From assembly GCA_046594225.1 (NCBI GenBank), contig JBKJPW010000116.1:7236-71235 (forward strand): 64,000 nucleotides of DNA, in the 5' to 3' direction. The position numbers and the translations under genes are program-made. This document shows, in pieces, positions 35,224 to 43,920 of this stretch (position 1 is the stretch's first letter; every line of letters starts with the position of its first letter). Below the pieces are notes generated by a model. The model made no database searches. It was not told where the DNA came from and saw nothing but the letters and a program-made list of their open reading frames with translations. Source of the stretch: UBA4416 sp046594225 (GTDB lineage: Bacteria > Bacteroidota > Bacteroidia > B-17B0 > Aurantibacillaceae).

Positions 35224-36093
35224 TTAAAAATATAAATCGTCGGTTTTTAATCTTAAATAGCGGCTCACAGATAAAGCAGCGCTTAAACCAGAAATTAAAA
35301 CGCCTAAAGCGACAATGCCACCAAACAATACTGCTAATAAATTAGGGTCTTGTAATTGCAACAAATCAGGAATATAACGCGTACTTAATACTAGGAAGCC
35401 TGCTAATAAAAACCCAGCAACTAATCCGGCAATAACTCCCTGACGAACACCTTTTAAAATAAATGGCATACGAATAAAGCCTTGAGTAGCTCCAACTAAA
35501 TACATGGTTCTAATTAAAAAACGTTTAGCGTAAATCGATAAACGAATGGTATTATTAATTAAAGCAATGGCTACTACTAATAACAAGCCGCTAAAAATTA
35601 AAATGTAAATACTAATTACTTTGGCATTATCATTTACTTGCTTAATCATGTCTTTATGATAAATCACTTCTTTCACAAAATGTTTTTGCATGATTTGTTT
35701 TTCAAAGCCTGCCAAGCTATCAATGTTAGCGTAATCAGAATTTAATTTAACATCTAATGATGACAGTAAAGGGTTATAGCCTAAGAATGTAATAAAATCT
35801 TCGCCTAAATCTTTTTGTAATTTTTTAGCTGCCTCATCTTTGCTAATATAAGCTACCTCTTTGGTAAAAGCTGATGAGCTAAGTTCTTGTTTTAAAATAT
35901 CTAATTCGGCGGTTGTCGTAGTATCTTTTAATACTACTTGAAAGCCTACATTTTCTTTAATATGGTTAGATAATTTTTTAGCATTGATAACCACCAATCC
36001 TAAAAGTCCAAGCATAAATAATACCAAAGCCAGACTAATGATAACGGTAACTGAAGATGTTTTTAATTTTTGGGTAGCAGTTCTATTCGACAC
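35224..36093 (-). CDS. ftsX: Cell division protein FtsX (permease-like)
   Basis: The 289-residue protein has the FtsX layout: a cytoplasmic tail, first transmembrane helix (about 15-35, VIISLALVLFMLGLLGLVVI), a periplasmic domain, then three helices (ISIYILIFSGLLLVVAIALI, a middle helix and ALFGGIVALGVLISGLSAAL) with RTMYLVGATQGFIRMPFILKG between them. With FtsE it forms an ABC complex that activates cell-wall hydrolases at the septum. FtsE is not adjacent. The start is GTG 36093. Confidence 0.85.
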   Translation of the reverse strand: MSNRTATQKLKTSSVTVIISLALVLFMLGLLGLVVINAKKLSNHIKENVGFQVVLKDTTTTAELDILKQELSSSAFTKEVAYISKDEAAKKLQKDLGEDFITFLGYNPLLSSLDVKLNSDYANIDSLAGFEKQIMQKHFVKEVIYHKDMIKQVNDNAKVISIYILIFSGLLLVVAIALINNTIRLSIYAKRFLIRTMYLVGATQGFIRMPFILKGVRQGVIAGLVAGFLLAGFLVLSTRYIPDLLQLQDPNLLAVLFGGIVALGVLISGLSAALSVSRYLRLKTDDLYF

Positions 36094-36187
36094 GTTTACT
36101 AGTTTTAATATCTACTAAAAATAAGCAGTATATGAAAAGCTAATACGTTTTTTAAAATGAATAATTAACAGAGGGTTGTTTGTTAGG

Positions 36188-36862
36188 TTAAAGCAATAAA
36201 TCAGGCCTTCTTAACTTAGTTCTTTCTATAGATTGCTCATGCCTCCACTCTTCTACTTTCTTAGTGTTTCCACTTGTTAAAAGTTCTGGCACTTTCCATC
36301 CATTATAGTCAGCAGGACGAGTATAAACAGGAGGGGACAGTAAATTATCTTGGAACGAATCGGATAAAGCAGATGTTTCATCATTTAAAACTCCTGGAAT
36401 TAAACGAATAATGCCATCACACAAAACAGCTGCGGGTAACTCTCCTCCACTTAATACATAATCTCCAATCGAGATTTCTTTAGTAATAAAATGTTCTCTG
36501 ATGCGCTCATCTATTCCTTTATAGTGCCCACAAAGCACAATTAAATTTTTTAAAGTCGATAAATGATTGCAGGTGGTTTGTTTCAATGTTTCTCCATCAG
36601 GAGTCATGTATATAATTTCGTCGTAAGTCCGTTTACTTTTTAAATCGTTAATACAATTGGCAATTGGTTCTATCATCATCACCATTCCTGCACCGCCACC
36701 AAAAGCGTAATCATCCACTTTTTTATGAGGTTCAATACCATAGTCGCGTAAATCAATCACATTAACCGAAACCAAGCCTTTTTGAGCGGCTCGTTTTAAA
36801 ATACTGTGACTAAATGGACTTTCCAATAAAGGCGGGTGAACCGTAATGATATCAATATGCAT
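36188..36862 (-). CDS. trmD: tRNA (guanine-N1)-methyltransferase TrmD
   Basis: Methylates G37 at N1 next to the anticodon of tRNAs reading CNN codons, preventing frameshifts. Diagnostic parts are MHIDIITVHPPLL, DDYAFGGGAGMVMMIEPI, the trefoil-knot SAM site with VLCGHYKGIDERIRE and GDYVLSGGELPA, and the end LLSPPVYTRPADYNG. Start chosen at ATG 36862 (224 residues); the extra TTG start two codons upstream is less likely. It is not followed by rplS or rimM in this window, which is common in this phylum. Confidence 0.97.
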   Translation of the reverse strand: MHIDIITVHPPLLESPFSHSILKRAAQKGLVSVNVIDLRDYGIEPHKKVDDYAFGGGAGMVMMIEPIANCINDLKSKRTYDEIIYMTPDGETLKQTTCNHLSTLKNLIVLCGHYKGIDERIREHFITKEISIGDYVLSGGELPAAVLCDGIIRLIPGVLNDETSALSDSFQDNLLSPPVYTRPADYNGWKVPELLTSGNTKKVEEWRHEQSIERTKLRRPDLLL

Positions 36863-36917
36863 GCTCAAAATTAATAAAAAATTCAGGAAATATAGGGGTT
36901 TAATTATTTCATTAAAC

Positions 36918-36925
36918 TATATTTG
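36918..36925 (+). promoter_or_regulatory. -7 element (TATATTTG)
   Basis: Matches TAnnTTTG and lies 22 bases upstream of the ATG at 36948 for the secreted unknown protein. Confidence 0.5.
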
Positions 36926-36947
36926 TTAGACAAAAATTTAAATTTTA

Positions 36948-37745
36948 ATGAAAACTATTTTATTAGCCATTGCCTTACTAATTGGATTAAATTCTTTTTC
37001 TCAAAAAAAAGAAAAAAAAATAGATCCAGCTTTAAAGTACATCTATAAAGAAGCAACTTTAGAAACTGACGATTACAACGTTTACATCATTGATGCGGTT
37101 GCTGTAGGAAAACAAGTGAAATTTAAAATCAAAATTTTTAATAAAACCAACGACTACTTATTAATAAAACCAGGTGAAATTAATTACGTGGTAGATGGCA
37201 AAACCGTATTTTGTAGAGATAAAAACTTTGTTGTTCAACCAAATGAAGAAGAAACTGAGGTGCTTGACTTTAGAGGTACAGATATGCAGGCAGATAAATT
37301 TACTCTTGAGTTAAAGGGTATTTACAAGGCTTCTGCTGGTGGACAAGTAACTAAAGTTCCAAATTTTGATTTACCTCCAAATAAAAATGAATTCACGGAA
37401 GGAAACTTTACCTGCACCTTAAAAAAGAATGAATCTGTAACTGCTAAAGCCTACGGTAAATTTGAGTGCCTATATACTGGTGATGGTATTGGCATTATGA
37501 GTCCAAATAAATGCGTTGCTATTATGCCAAATGGAGTTGAGAATCCAAATGTAAAAAAGAACAAAACCATGATTTTAGAAAAAGGCAAAAAGGACGATTT
37601 TACAGCGGTATTTAATGAAGTAGCTGGTGCAGGAGATCTTCAAAAATCAAACATTTCTATTAAATGGAATGAAACTTTTAGAGAATCTAAACTACAAAAA
37701 TTAAACGTATCTAAAGTTGAGTTGATTAAGAATACTACCAAATAA
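36948..37745 (+). CDS. Secreted protein of unknown function
   Basis: A 265-residue protein with signal peptide MKTILLAIALLIGLNSFSQ followed by KKEKKIDP. The mature part is beta-rich with two similar Ig-like halves (VKFKIKIFNKTNDYLLIKPGE; later VTAKAYGKFECLYTGDG). It carries few cysteines and no visible catalytic motif. No family is recognised. It sits alone with its own promoter element and converges with the RNA methyltransferase gene, 2 bases apart. Confidence 0.6.
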   Translation: MKTILLAIALLIGLNSFSQKKEKKIDPALKYIYKEATLETDDYNVYIIDAVAVGKQVKFKIKIFNKTNDYLLIKPGEINYVVDGKTVFCRDKNFVVQPNEEETEVLDFRGTDMQADKFTLELKGIYKASAGGQVTKVPNFDLPPNKNEFTEGNFTCTLKKNESVTAKAYGKFECLYTGDGIGIMSPNKCVAIMPNGVENPNVKKNKTMILEKGKKDDFTAVFNEVAGAGDLQKSNISIKWNETFRESKLQKLNVSKVELIKNTTK

Positions 37746-37747
37746 TT

Positions 37748-38620
37748 TTACTTCTTCTCCAATCTTCCCCAAACCCCAAGTGGTAATTGCACACCGCTTT
37801 TAGCATTTAAATACAACTCTCCAATACTTAAATTGGATTTATGTTTGGTTGCGAATGGTTCTAATAAATTTTGCGGCACTAATGCTGAAAAGCCTAATGA
37901 GTAGGCATTTAGGATTAAGAGGTGTTGTTTAGGGTCTACAATCTGTAATACACTATCAATCATTTCTAAAATATTATCTTCTAATTTCCATTTCTCTCCG
38001 TTTGGTCCATGTCCAAAAGCTGGTGGATCTAAAATAATACCTTGGTACAAATTTCCTCTACGCTGTTCTTTTTTTACAAATTTTAAAGCGTCGTCAATCA
38101 TCCAACGGATATTATCCAAATTAGATTTTTGCATATTTTCATTGGCCCAATTCACCACTTGTTTAATACTATCAACATGTGTTACATCAGCACCTGCAGC
38201 TCTGGCGGCAATACTTGCGCCACCTGTATAAGCAAATAAATTTAAAAATTTAGGTTTTTCTAATCCTGATAAAAAATCAAATATAATATCCCAGTTACAT
38301 GCTTGCTCTGGAAAAACACCAACGTGCTTAAATGACGTTAAACCCAAACGCAAGGTAATTTCTTTATTTCCTAAAGGATAGGAAATTGTCCATTGATCAG
38401 GCATTTTTTTTAATGCTTTCCATTCGCCACTTGAGCTACTTTTAGGAACAAATTTCACATGAGCTTGCTTTTCCCACTCTGCTTCCGAATACTTTTTTCT
38501 CCACACAGCTTGCGGTTCAGGGCGAATGGTAATGTATTTGCCAAAACGTTCTAATTTTTCAAAATCGCCACAATCTATTAATTCATAGTCTTGCCAGTGG
38601 GTAGGAGTTAGTAATTGCAT
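37748..38620 (-). CDS. Class I SAM-dependent RNA methyltransferase (RlmI/RlmK-like)
   Basis: A 290-residue methyltransferase close to the COG1092 group that methylates cytosine in 23S rRNA. The core has PKFLNLFAYTGGASIAARAAG (SAM-binding loop), VDSIKQVVNWANENMQ, and IILDPPAFGHGPNGEKW, in which DPPAFG is the catalytic-loop signature. Unlike E. coli RlmI it lacks the N-terminal PUA domain, so the exact target is uncertain. A heptamer tandem repeat lies 9 bases upstream of the start codon. Confidence 0.8.
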   Translation of the reverse strand: MQLLTPTHWQDYELIDCGDFEKLERFGKYITIRPEPQAVWRKKYSEAEWEKQAHVKFVPKSSSSGEWKALKKMPDQWTISYPLGNKEITLRLGLTSFKHVGVFPEQACNWDIIFDFLSGLEKPKFLNLFAYTGGASIAARAAGADVTHVDSIKQVVNWANENMQKSNLDNIRWMIDDALKFVKKEQRRGNLYQGIILDPPAFGHGPNGEKWKLEDNILEMIDSVLQIVDPKQHLLILNAYSLGFSALVPQNLLEPFATKHKSNLSIGELYLNAKSGVQLPLGVWGRLEKK

Positions 38621-38628
38621 TTTGTGAA

Positions 38629-38660
38629 ATTACGAATTGCGAATTACGAATTACGAATTA
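38629..38660. repeat. Heptamer tandem repeat (ATTACGA)4
   Basis: Four consecutive 7-base units ATTACGA, ATTGCGA, ATTACGA, ATTACGA, then a partial ATTA. It lies in the 142-base gap between the divergent RNA methyltransferase and MFS transporter genes, 9 bases from the former's start codon. Confidence 0.85.
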
Positions 38661-38762
38661 TGGAAATAAGTAGTAAAAAGAAGTTTGTTAATAAAAGGGT
38701 TTAGCAACAAGAAGTCCGCTGAACAAAAAACTCTAATTTAGATACATATCAAACTATTTTAT

Positions 38763-40190
38763 ATGCAAACAAATCGTTCAGCTTTTATTACATTAATTTC
38801 AGTCTTTTTCTTTTGGGGCTTTGTAGCCGCCAGTAACGATATTTTAATTCCTGTATTTAAAGAAAAATTACATTTAGAACAATGGCAAAGTCAAATGATA
38901 TCCTTTGCATTTTATGTAGCATATACGGTTGGATCTATTATTTATGTATTGATTTCAAAATTAAATGGTGGCGATATTTTAAATAGACTTGGTTATAAGA
39001 ATGGTATAGCGCTTGGCTTGTTAATTTCAGCTTGTGGTACTTTGTTGTTTTACCCAGCAGCAGAGCTAGTATCTTTTCCTTTAATGATCACTGGGTTATT
39101 TGTAGTAGCACTTGGATTTTCATTACAACAAACAGCTGCTAACCCCTTAGCTATTGTGATGGGCGATCCAGCAAAAGGCTCACAACGATTAAGTTTAGCT
39201 GGTGGTATCAATAATATTGGAACAACTATTGGCCCACTAATTGTTGGCTTTGCTATCTTTGGGTCGGTAAGTAATCATGGCTCATTAAGCGATTTATCTG
39301 CCGTAAAATTTCCATACCTAATTTTAGGTTTAGCGTTTTTAATTGTAGCCATAATTTTTAAATTTTCTTCTTTACCAAATAAAATTGAACCTCAAGAGGT
39401 AAATAACGAAGACTCTTCTTCCGAAACAAAAAGTGTCTTCCGTTTTCCTCAATTGTGGATGGGTATGATTGCCATTTTTGTATACGTAGGTGTTGAAGTA
39501 TCTACTGCCTCTAATTTACCAGACTACATGAAACAACATATTGGTATACAAACAGAAGATGCTGCTCCATACATTTCGTTATTTTGGGCAAGTTTAATGA
39601 TAGGAAGATGGACAAGTTCAGTTGGCGCATTTGATATATCAAAAAATACAAAAATGATATTACGTTTCGTTATTCCTTATGTTGCTTTTGGTGTATTTTT
39701 ACTAGCAAATGTTATTGCCGGACATGACTTAACTCCTTTTTATCCATATTCATTTGTTATCTTATTAATGATTGCTGCAGATATGTTGAGTAAAGGAAAT
39801 CCAGCACGGCAGTTATTAATATACTCTGCTTGTGGGATAGCCGCTTTAATTACTGGAATTTTAAGTAATGGTCTAGTAAGTTTGTATGCATTTATTAGTG
39901 TTGGTTTGTTTTGTTCAACCTTATGGCCTTGCATTTATACATTAGCAATTTCAGGCTTGGGCAAGCAAACAAATCAAGGTTCCAGTTATTTAATTATGAT
40001 GATTATGGGCGGAGGGTTTATAAGTTTATTACAGGGTTGGTTGGCTGGACCAGAAATTATTGGAATTACTTTAAGCTATATTGTTGGCATTGCATGTTTT
40101 TTATATCTTGGTTTTTACGGCTACAAGTCCAAACAAATATTAAAGGAACAAGGAATCGATTTCGATACAACTATCACAACAGGACACTAA
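38763..40190 (+). CDS. Sugar MFS transporter (FucP/NagP-type)
   Basis: A 475-residue, 12-helix major facilitator of the fucose/glucose-galactose/N-acetylglucosamine proton symporter group. Signature parts are SAFITLISVFFFWGFVAASND, QTAANPLAIVMGDPAKGSQR and AGGINNIGTTIGPLIVG. In Bacteroidota such permeases feed mono- or disaccharides from periplasm to cytoplasm. It heads the glycan operon, 17 bases before the next gene, so it would import the sugars released by the downstream glycosidases; GlcNAc or mannose are natural candidates but the sequence does not decide. Confidence 0.85.
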   Translation: MQTNRSAFITLISVFFFWGFVAASNDILIPVFKEKLHLEQWQSQMISFAFYVAYTVGSIIYVLISKLNGGDILNRLGYKNGIALGLLISACGTLLFYPAAELVSFPLMITGLFVVALGFSLQQTAANPLAIVMGDPAKGSQRLSLAGGINNIGTTIGPLIVGFAIFGSVSNHGSLSDLSAVKFPYLILGLAFLIVAIIFKFSSLPNKIEPQEVNNEDSSSETKSVFRFPQLWMGMIAIFVYVGVEVSTASNLPDYMKQHIGIQTEDAAPYISLFWASLMIGRWTSSVGAFDISKNTKMILRFVIPYVAFGVFLLANVIAGHDLTPFYPYSFVILLMIAADMLSKGNPARQLLIYSACGIAALITGILSNGLVSLYAFISVGLFCSTLWPCIYTLAISGLGKQTNQGSSYLIMMIMGGGFISLLQGWLAGPEIIGITLSYIVGIACFLYLGFYGYKSKQILKEQGIDFDTTITTGH

Positions 40191-40206
40191 AATAAAAATT
40201 AAAAAA

Positions 40207-40659
40207 ATGAAAGTAACACTTAACGTTAAATTAGTAAACTCAAAATTTAGTCAGGCTTATGCTGATAAAGATAACGAAGGAGAAGAAACAGAAGACAATA
40301 TCAAATATTTGTGGGAAGACGAATTTGATGTTCAAGGAAATGTGAAAGAATTTAAAGTCGTAAACAATGCTACTTATTTATTGAAAGGCTTATATCCGAA
40401 TGATGATGAATTTTGTTTTGAAATTCCAGATATGATGATTGTGGAATGTATTATGGAAGATGGTTCGGTAACACAATTGCCTTTTTCTAAAAAAGCAGTG
40501 AGTAAAACTGATAAAGTAGAGGAACATGATCGATTTTTATTTAATGTCTATTTAAAAAGTGTAAGACAGGTTGTTAACCCTATGCCAGGCGTTTATATTT
40601 TAGCAGATGATTTTCCGAAAGAATTAGCTGAACTTGTGAATACTGATGAAGAAGAATAA
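40207..40659 (+). CDS. Small acidic protein of the glycan operon, unknown function
   Basis: A 150-residue acidic protein without signal peptide or membrane segment. Beta-strand-like segments alternate with acidic runs (KDNEGEETEDNIKYLWEDEF). No family is recognised. It is certainly translated with the operon: 17 bases after the transporter, and its last 14 bases overlap the GH20 start. Either a cytoplasmic binding protein or a regulator is conceivable. Confidence 0.55.
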   Translation: MKVTLNVKLVNSKFSQAYADKDNEGEETEDNIKYLWEDEFDVQGNVKEFKVVNNATYLLKGLYPNDDEFCFEIPDMMIVECIMEDGSVTQLPFSKKAVSKTDKVEEHDRFLFNVYLKSVRQVVNPMPGVYILADDFPKELAELVNTDEEE

Positions 40660-42925
40660 GCTATTATTCATACTATTTTTCGTTTTTTCGTTGAGAATTA
40701 TTTCTCAAGAAGAAAAATCTACATTAGCAATTATTCCATTTCCTAAAGAATGTAAACAAGTTCCTGGTAATTTTATTCTTTCAACTTCTACCAAAATTGT
40801 AGCGCCTTCGTTATTCGCTCAAAATGAAATTGATTGGTTTAATGAGTATTTAAAAAACTATTACGGCTTTACGCTTCAACAGGTTATAAAGGTGCCAAAT
40901 GATGGCAACTATATTCAATTTACAATCCCAGATTGGGAAGCTGGCTATACCGAAAACTATCATTTAAATATTACTGAAAAACATATTTCAATTTTAGCAG
41001 AAGGTAAGGGCGCAGGAAATTTTTATGCCTTGCAAACGCTTATACAATTACTTCCAATTAAAAAAGATAAACCTATTTCAATACCATGTGTTGAAATAAA
41101 AGATGCACCTCGTTTTGAATGGAGAGGAATGCACCTAGATGTATGTCGTCATTTTTTTTCAGTGAGTTTTATTAAAAAGTATATCGATTTAATAGCGATG
41201 TACAAGATGAATACCTTTCATTGGCATTTAACCGAAGACCAAGGTTGGAGAATTGAAATAAAAAAATATCCAAAATTAACTCAAGTTGGCGCTTGGAGAA
41301 AAGGTACTATGGTTGGCAAATACAGCGATCAAAAGTTTGACAGCGTCCCTTATGGCGGTTTTTATACACAAGAAGAAATAAAAGAAGTAGTTGCATATGC
41401 TGCAAAAAGACATGTAACTATTGTTCCTGAAATTGAAATGCCCGGGCATTCGGTAGCCGCTATTGCATCTTATCCTTGGTTATCCTGCACTGGAAAACAA
41501 ATAGATGTAGAAAGAGGTTGGGGCGTTTTTGAAGATGTGTATTGCACTAAAGATTCTACTTTTCAATTCTTACAAGATGTATTAGATGAAGTCATTTCAT
41601 TATTCCCCGGAAAATACATTCATATCGGTGGAGATGAATCTCCAAAAACAAGATGGAAAGTTTGTTCTACGTGTCAAGCAAAAATTAAAGCGGAACATTT
41701 AAAAGATGAACATGAATTACAAAGCTATTTTATCAAACGTATCGAAAAATATGTGAATTCAAAAGGCAAACAAATTATTGGTTGGGATGAAATACTAGAA
41801 GGCGGATTAGCTCCAAATGCTGCCGTGATGAGTTGGCAAGGGACTGAAGGGGGTATAGCTGCTGCCAAACAAAAACACAAAGTGGTGATGACTCCTGGCT
41901 CGCATTGTTATTTTGATCATTATCAATCATCACCAACAGACGAACCATTAGCTATTGGTGGCTATACGCCTTTAGAAAAAGTATATGCTTATGAGCCAAT
42001 TCCTGATGGATTAAATGCGGAAGAACAAACCTATATTATGGGTGCTCAGGCAAATGTTTGGACAGAATATATTTTAAATGAAAAGCAAGTGGAATATATG
42101 GCTGTTCCGCGCATGGCAGCATTAGCAGAAGTATTATGGACTCCTAAAGAAGTAAAAAACGAAACTGATTTTTTAACTCGTTTACAACAACATTTCTATT
42201 TACTAAATGCATACAATATCAATTACGCAAAAGCATTATATAAAGTGGAACAAAAAATTATTCCATCATCAAAACCAAATACACTTATCTTAGAATTAAA
42301 TGCTAATGCTTCTTTAGGAAACATTCGTTATACAACAGACGGAACAATACCAACCCAAACCTCATTAACATATCAATCGCCACTAAACTTAGATAAAGAT
42401 ATTACTATTACTAGTGTACTTTTTAAAGATGAACAATTAAAAGGAAAAATATCAACTCGTTATTATGAAATCAATAAAGCAACAAACAAGCCCATCACTC
42501 TAAAAATTGAACCAAACAAATCTTATAGCTATGGTGGTGGTTTTACATTAGTGGATGGCGTTGCGGCAAAATTACCAAGAGTTAATAACGAATGGCTAGG
42601 TTGGAGTGGTAAAGATATAGAAGCAACTATTAATTTAGAAAACGCTCAAGAAATTTCTCATATACAAATTGGATTTTTAAATGAAGAACTAAGTTGGATT
42701 TATCTTCCGTCATCCATTGAATTTTTTATATCCAACGATAATAAAACATTTAAATCTATTGGAATAACTACCGTAAAGGATAATCGATCAGCTATCTTAG
42801 ATTTTAAAACAATAAAAACAACCTACATAAAAATTGTAGCTAAAAGTTTTGGCAAAATACCAAGCGGAAAACCAGGCGCTGGTGAAGACTCTTGGTTGTT
42901 TTGCGATGAAATTCAAATAAAATAA
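40646..42925 (+). CDS. Beta-N-acetylhexosaminidase, GH20
   Basis: Cleaves terminal beta-linked GlcNAc/GalNAc by substrate-assisted catalysis. The 759-residue protein has a signal peptide (LLFILFFVFSLRIISQ), a GH20b cap domain, and the TIM-barrel with FHWHLTEDQGWRIEIKKYP and HIGGDESPK; the catalytic pair is D330-E331. A C-terminal chitobiase-like domain (TTDGTIPTQTS) and a discoidin-like carbohydrate-binding domain follow. Position in an N-glycan operon suggests it removes the GlcNAc of the chitobiose core or antennae. Overlaps the upstream gene by 14 bases and is 2 bases from the next. Confidence 0.95.
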   Translation: MKKNKLLFILFFVFSLRIISQEEKSTLAIIPFPKECKQVPGNFILSTSTKIVAPSLFAQNEIDWFNEYLKNYYGFTLQQVIKVPNDGNYIQFTIPDWEAGYTENYHLNITEKHISILAEGKGAGNFYALQTLIQLLPIKKDKPISIPCVEIKDAPRFEWRGMHLDVCRHFFSVSFIKKYIDLIAMYKMNTFHWHLTEDQGWRIEIKKYPKLTQVGAWRKGTMVGKYSDQKFDSVPYGGFYTQEEIKEVVAYAAKRHVTIVPEIEMPGHSVAAIASYPWLSCTGKQIDVERGWGVFEDVYCTKDSTFQFLQDVLDEVISLFPGKYIHIGGDESPKTRWKVCSTCQAKIKAEHLKDEHELQSYFIKRIEKYVNSKGKQIIGWDEILEGGLAPNAAVMSWQGTEGGIAAAKQKHKVVMTPGSHCYFDHYQSSPTDEPLAIGGYTPLEKVYAYEPIPDGLNAEEQTYIMGAQANVWTEYILNEKQVEYMAVPRMAALAEVLWTPKEVKNETDFLTRLQQHFYLLNAYNINYAKALYKVEQKIIPSSKPNTLILELNANASLGNIRYTTDGTIPTQTSLTYQSPLNLDKDITITSVLFKDEQLKGKISTRYYEINKATNKPITLKIEPNKSYSYGGGFTLVDGVAAKLPRVNNEWLGWSGKDIEATINLENAQEISHIQIGFLNEELSWIYLPSSIEFFISNDNKTFKSIGITTVKDNRSAILDFKTIKTTYIKIVAKSFGKIPSGKPGAGEDSWLFCDEIQIK

Positions 42926-42927
42926 AC

Positions 42928-43920
42928 ATGAACACCAACAGACGACAATTTTTAAAACTCTCTGCTTTTGCAACTTCATTGTTTGCATTCAATAAAAGCA
43001 AAGCAACAGAATTAGTAGAAAACGTTTCTAAAAATTCTACAAAACCAATTGTTATTTCTACATGGCGTTTTGGTGTAGAAGCCAATGCTGAAGCTTGGAC
43101 AATTTTATCAAAAAATGGAAGAGCATTAGATGCTGTAGAAGCTGGCGTGAAAATTCCGGAGGCAGATCCTAAAGAACGTAGTGTTGGTTATGGCGGAAGA
43201 CCAGACCGAGATGGTCGCGTAACGTTAGACGCCTGTATTATGGATGACTTTTCTAATATTGGTTCTGTAGGTTGCTTAGAACATATTGTTCATCCCATTT
43301 CTGTTGCAAGAGCTGTGATGGAAAAGACACCACATACTATGTTAGTTGGAGAAGGCGCTTTAGACTTTGCATTAGCACAAGGATTTAAAAAAGAAAATTT
43401 ATTAGTAAAAGATTCAGAAGACGAATGGAAGGAATGGTTGAAAACGGCTGAATACAAACCAAAAGCAAATATCGAAAATCATGATACCATTGGCATGGTG
43501 GCATTAGATATGAACGGAAATTTATCAGGCGCTTGCACAACCAGCGGCATGGCTTTTAAAATGCACGGACGAATTGGCGACTCTCCAATTATTGGCGCCG
43601 GATTATTTGTAGATAATGAAGTTGGCGCAGCAACTGCTACAGGCCACGGTGAAGAAGTAATGCGTATTGTAGGAAGTCATACAGTTGTTGAATTAATGCG
43701 TCAAGGCTTTGCTCCAGAAGAAGCTTGCAAAAAAGCAGTAGAAAGAATTATAACTATTGCCAAAAGAAAAAACAAACCCTTAGATGACTTGCAAATTGGA
43801 TTTATAGCTATCAACAAAAAAGGTGAACATGGTGCTTATTGTTTACAAAAAGGATTTAACTACGCGGTGTATTCTCCTGAAATCAATAACCAATTAATTG
43901 ATGCTAAACACATCCTCTAA
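42928..43920 (+). CDS. Glycosylasparaginase (N4-(beta-N-acetylglucosaminyl)-L-asparaginase)
   Basis: An N-terminal nucleophile hydrolase that splits the GlcNAc-asparagine bond. Signal: NRRQFLKLSAFATSLFAF, a twin-arginine-like leader (RRxFLK) implying export of a folded protein. The autoproteolytic cleavage and nucleophile threonine is T187 in NHDTIGMVALD, preceded by a spacer region; other family parts are CTTSGMAFKMHGRIGDS and GVGAAAATGHGEE-like EVGAATATGHGEE. 330 residues is a normal length. It ends 20 bases inside cutC. Confidence 0.93.
   Translation: MNTNRRQFLKLSAFATSLFAFNKSKATELVENVSKNSTKPIVISTWRFGVEANAEAWTILSKNGRALDAVEAGVKIPEADPKERSVGYGGRPDRDGRVTLDACIMDDFSNIGSVGCLEHIVHPISVARAVMEKTPHTMLVGEGALDFALAQGFKKENLLVKDSEDEWKEWLKTAEYKPKANIENHDTIGMVALDMNGNLSGACTTSGMAFKMHGRIGDSPIIGAGLFVDNEVGAATATGHGEEVMRIVGSHTVVELMRQGFAPEEACKKAVERIITIAKRKNKPLDDLQIGFIAINKKGEHGAYCLQKGFNYAVYSPEINNQLIDAKHIL

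Noticed and set aside
38629..38660. CRISPR-like repeat
   Set aside because: The 7-base units are contiguous with no spacers and there are no cas genes.
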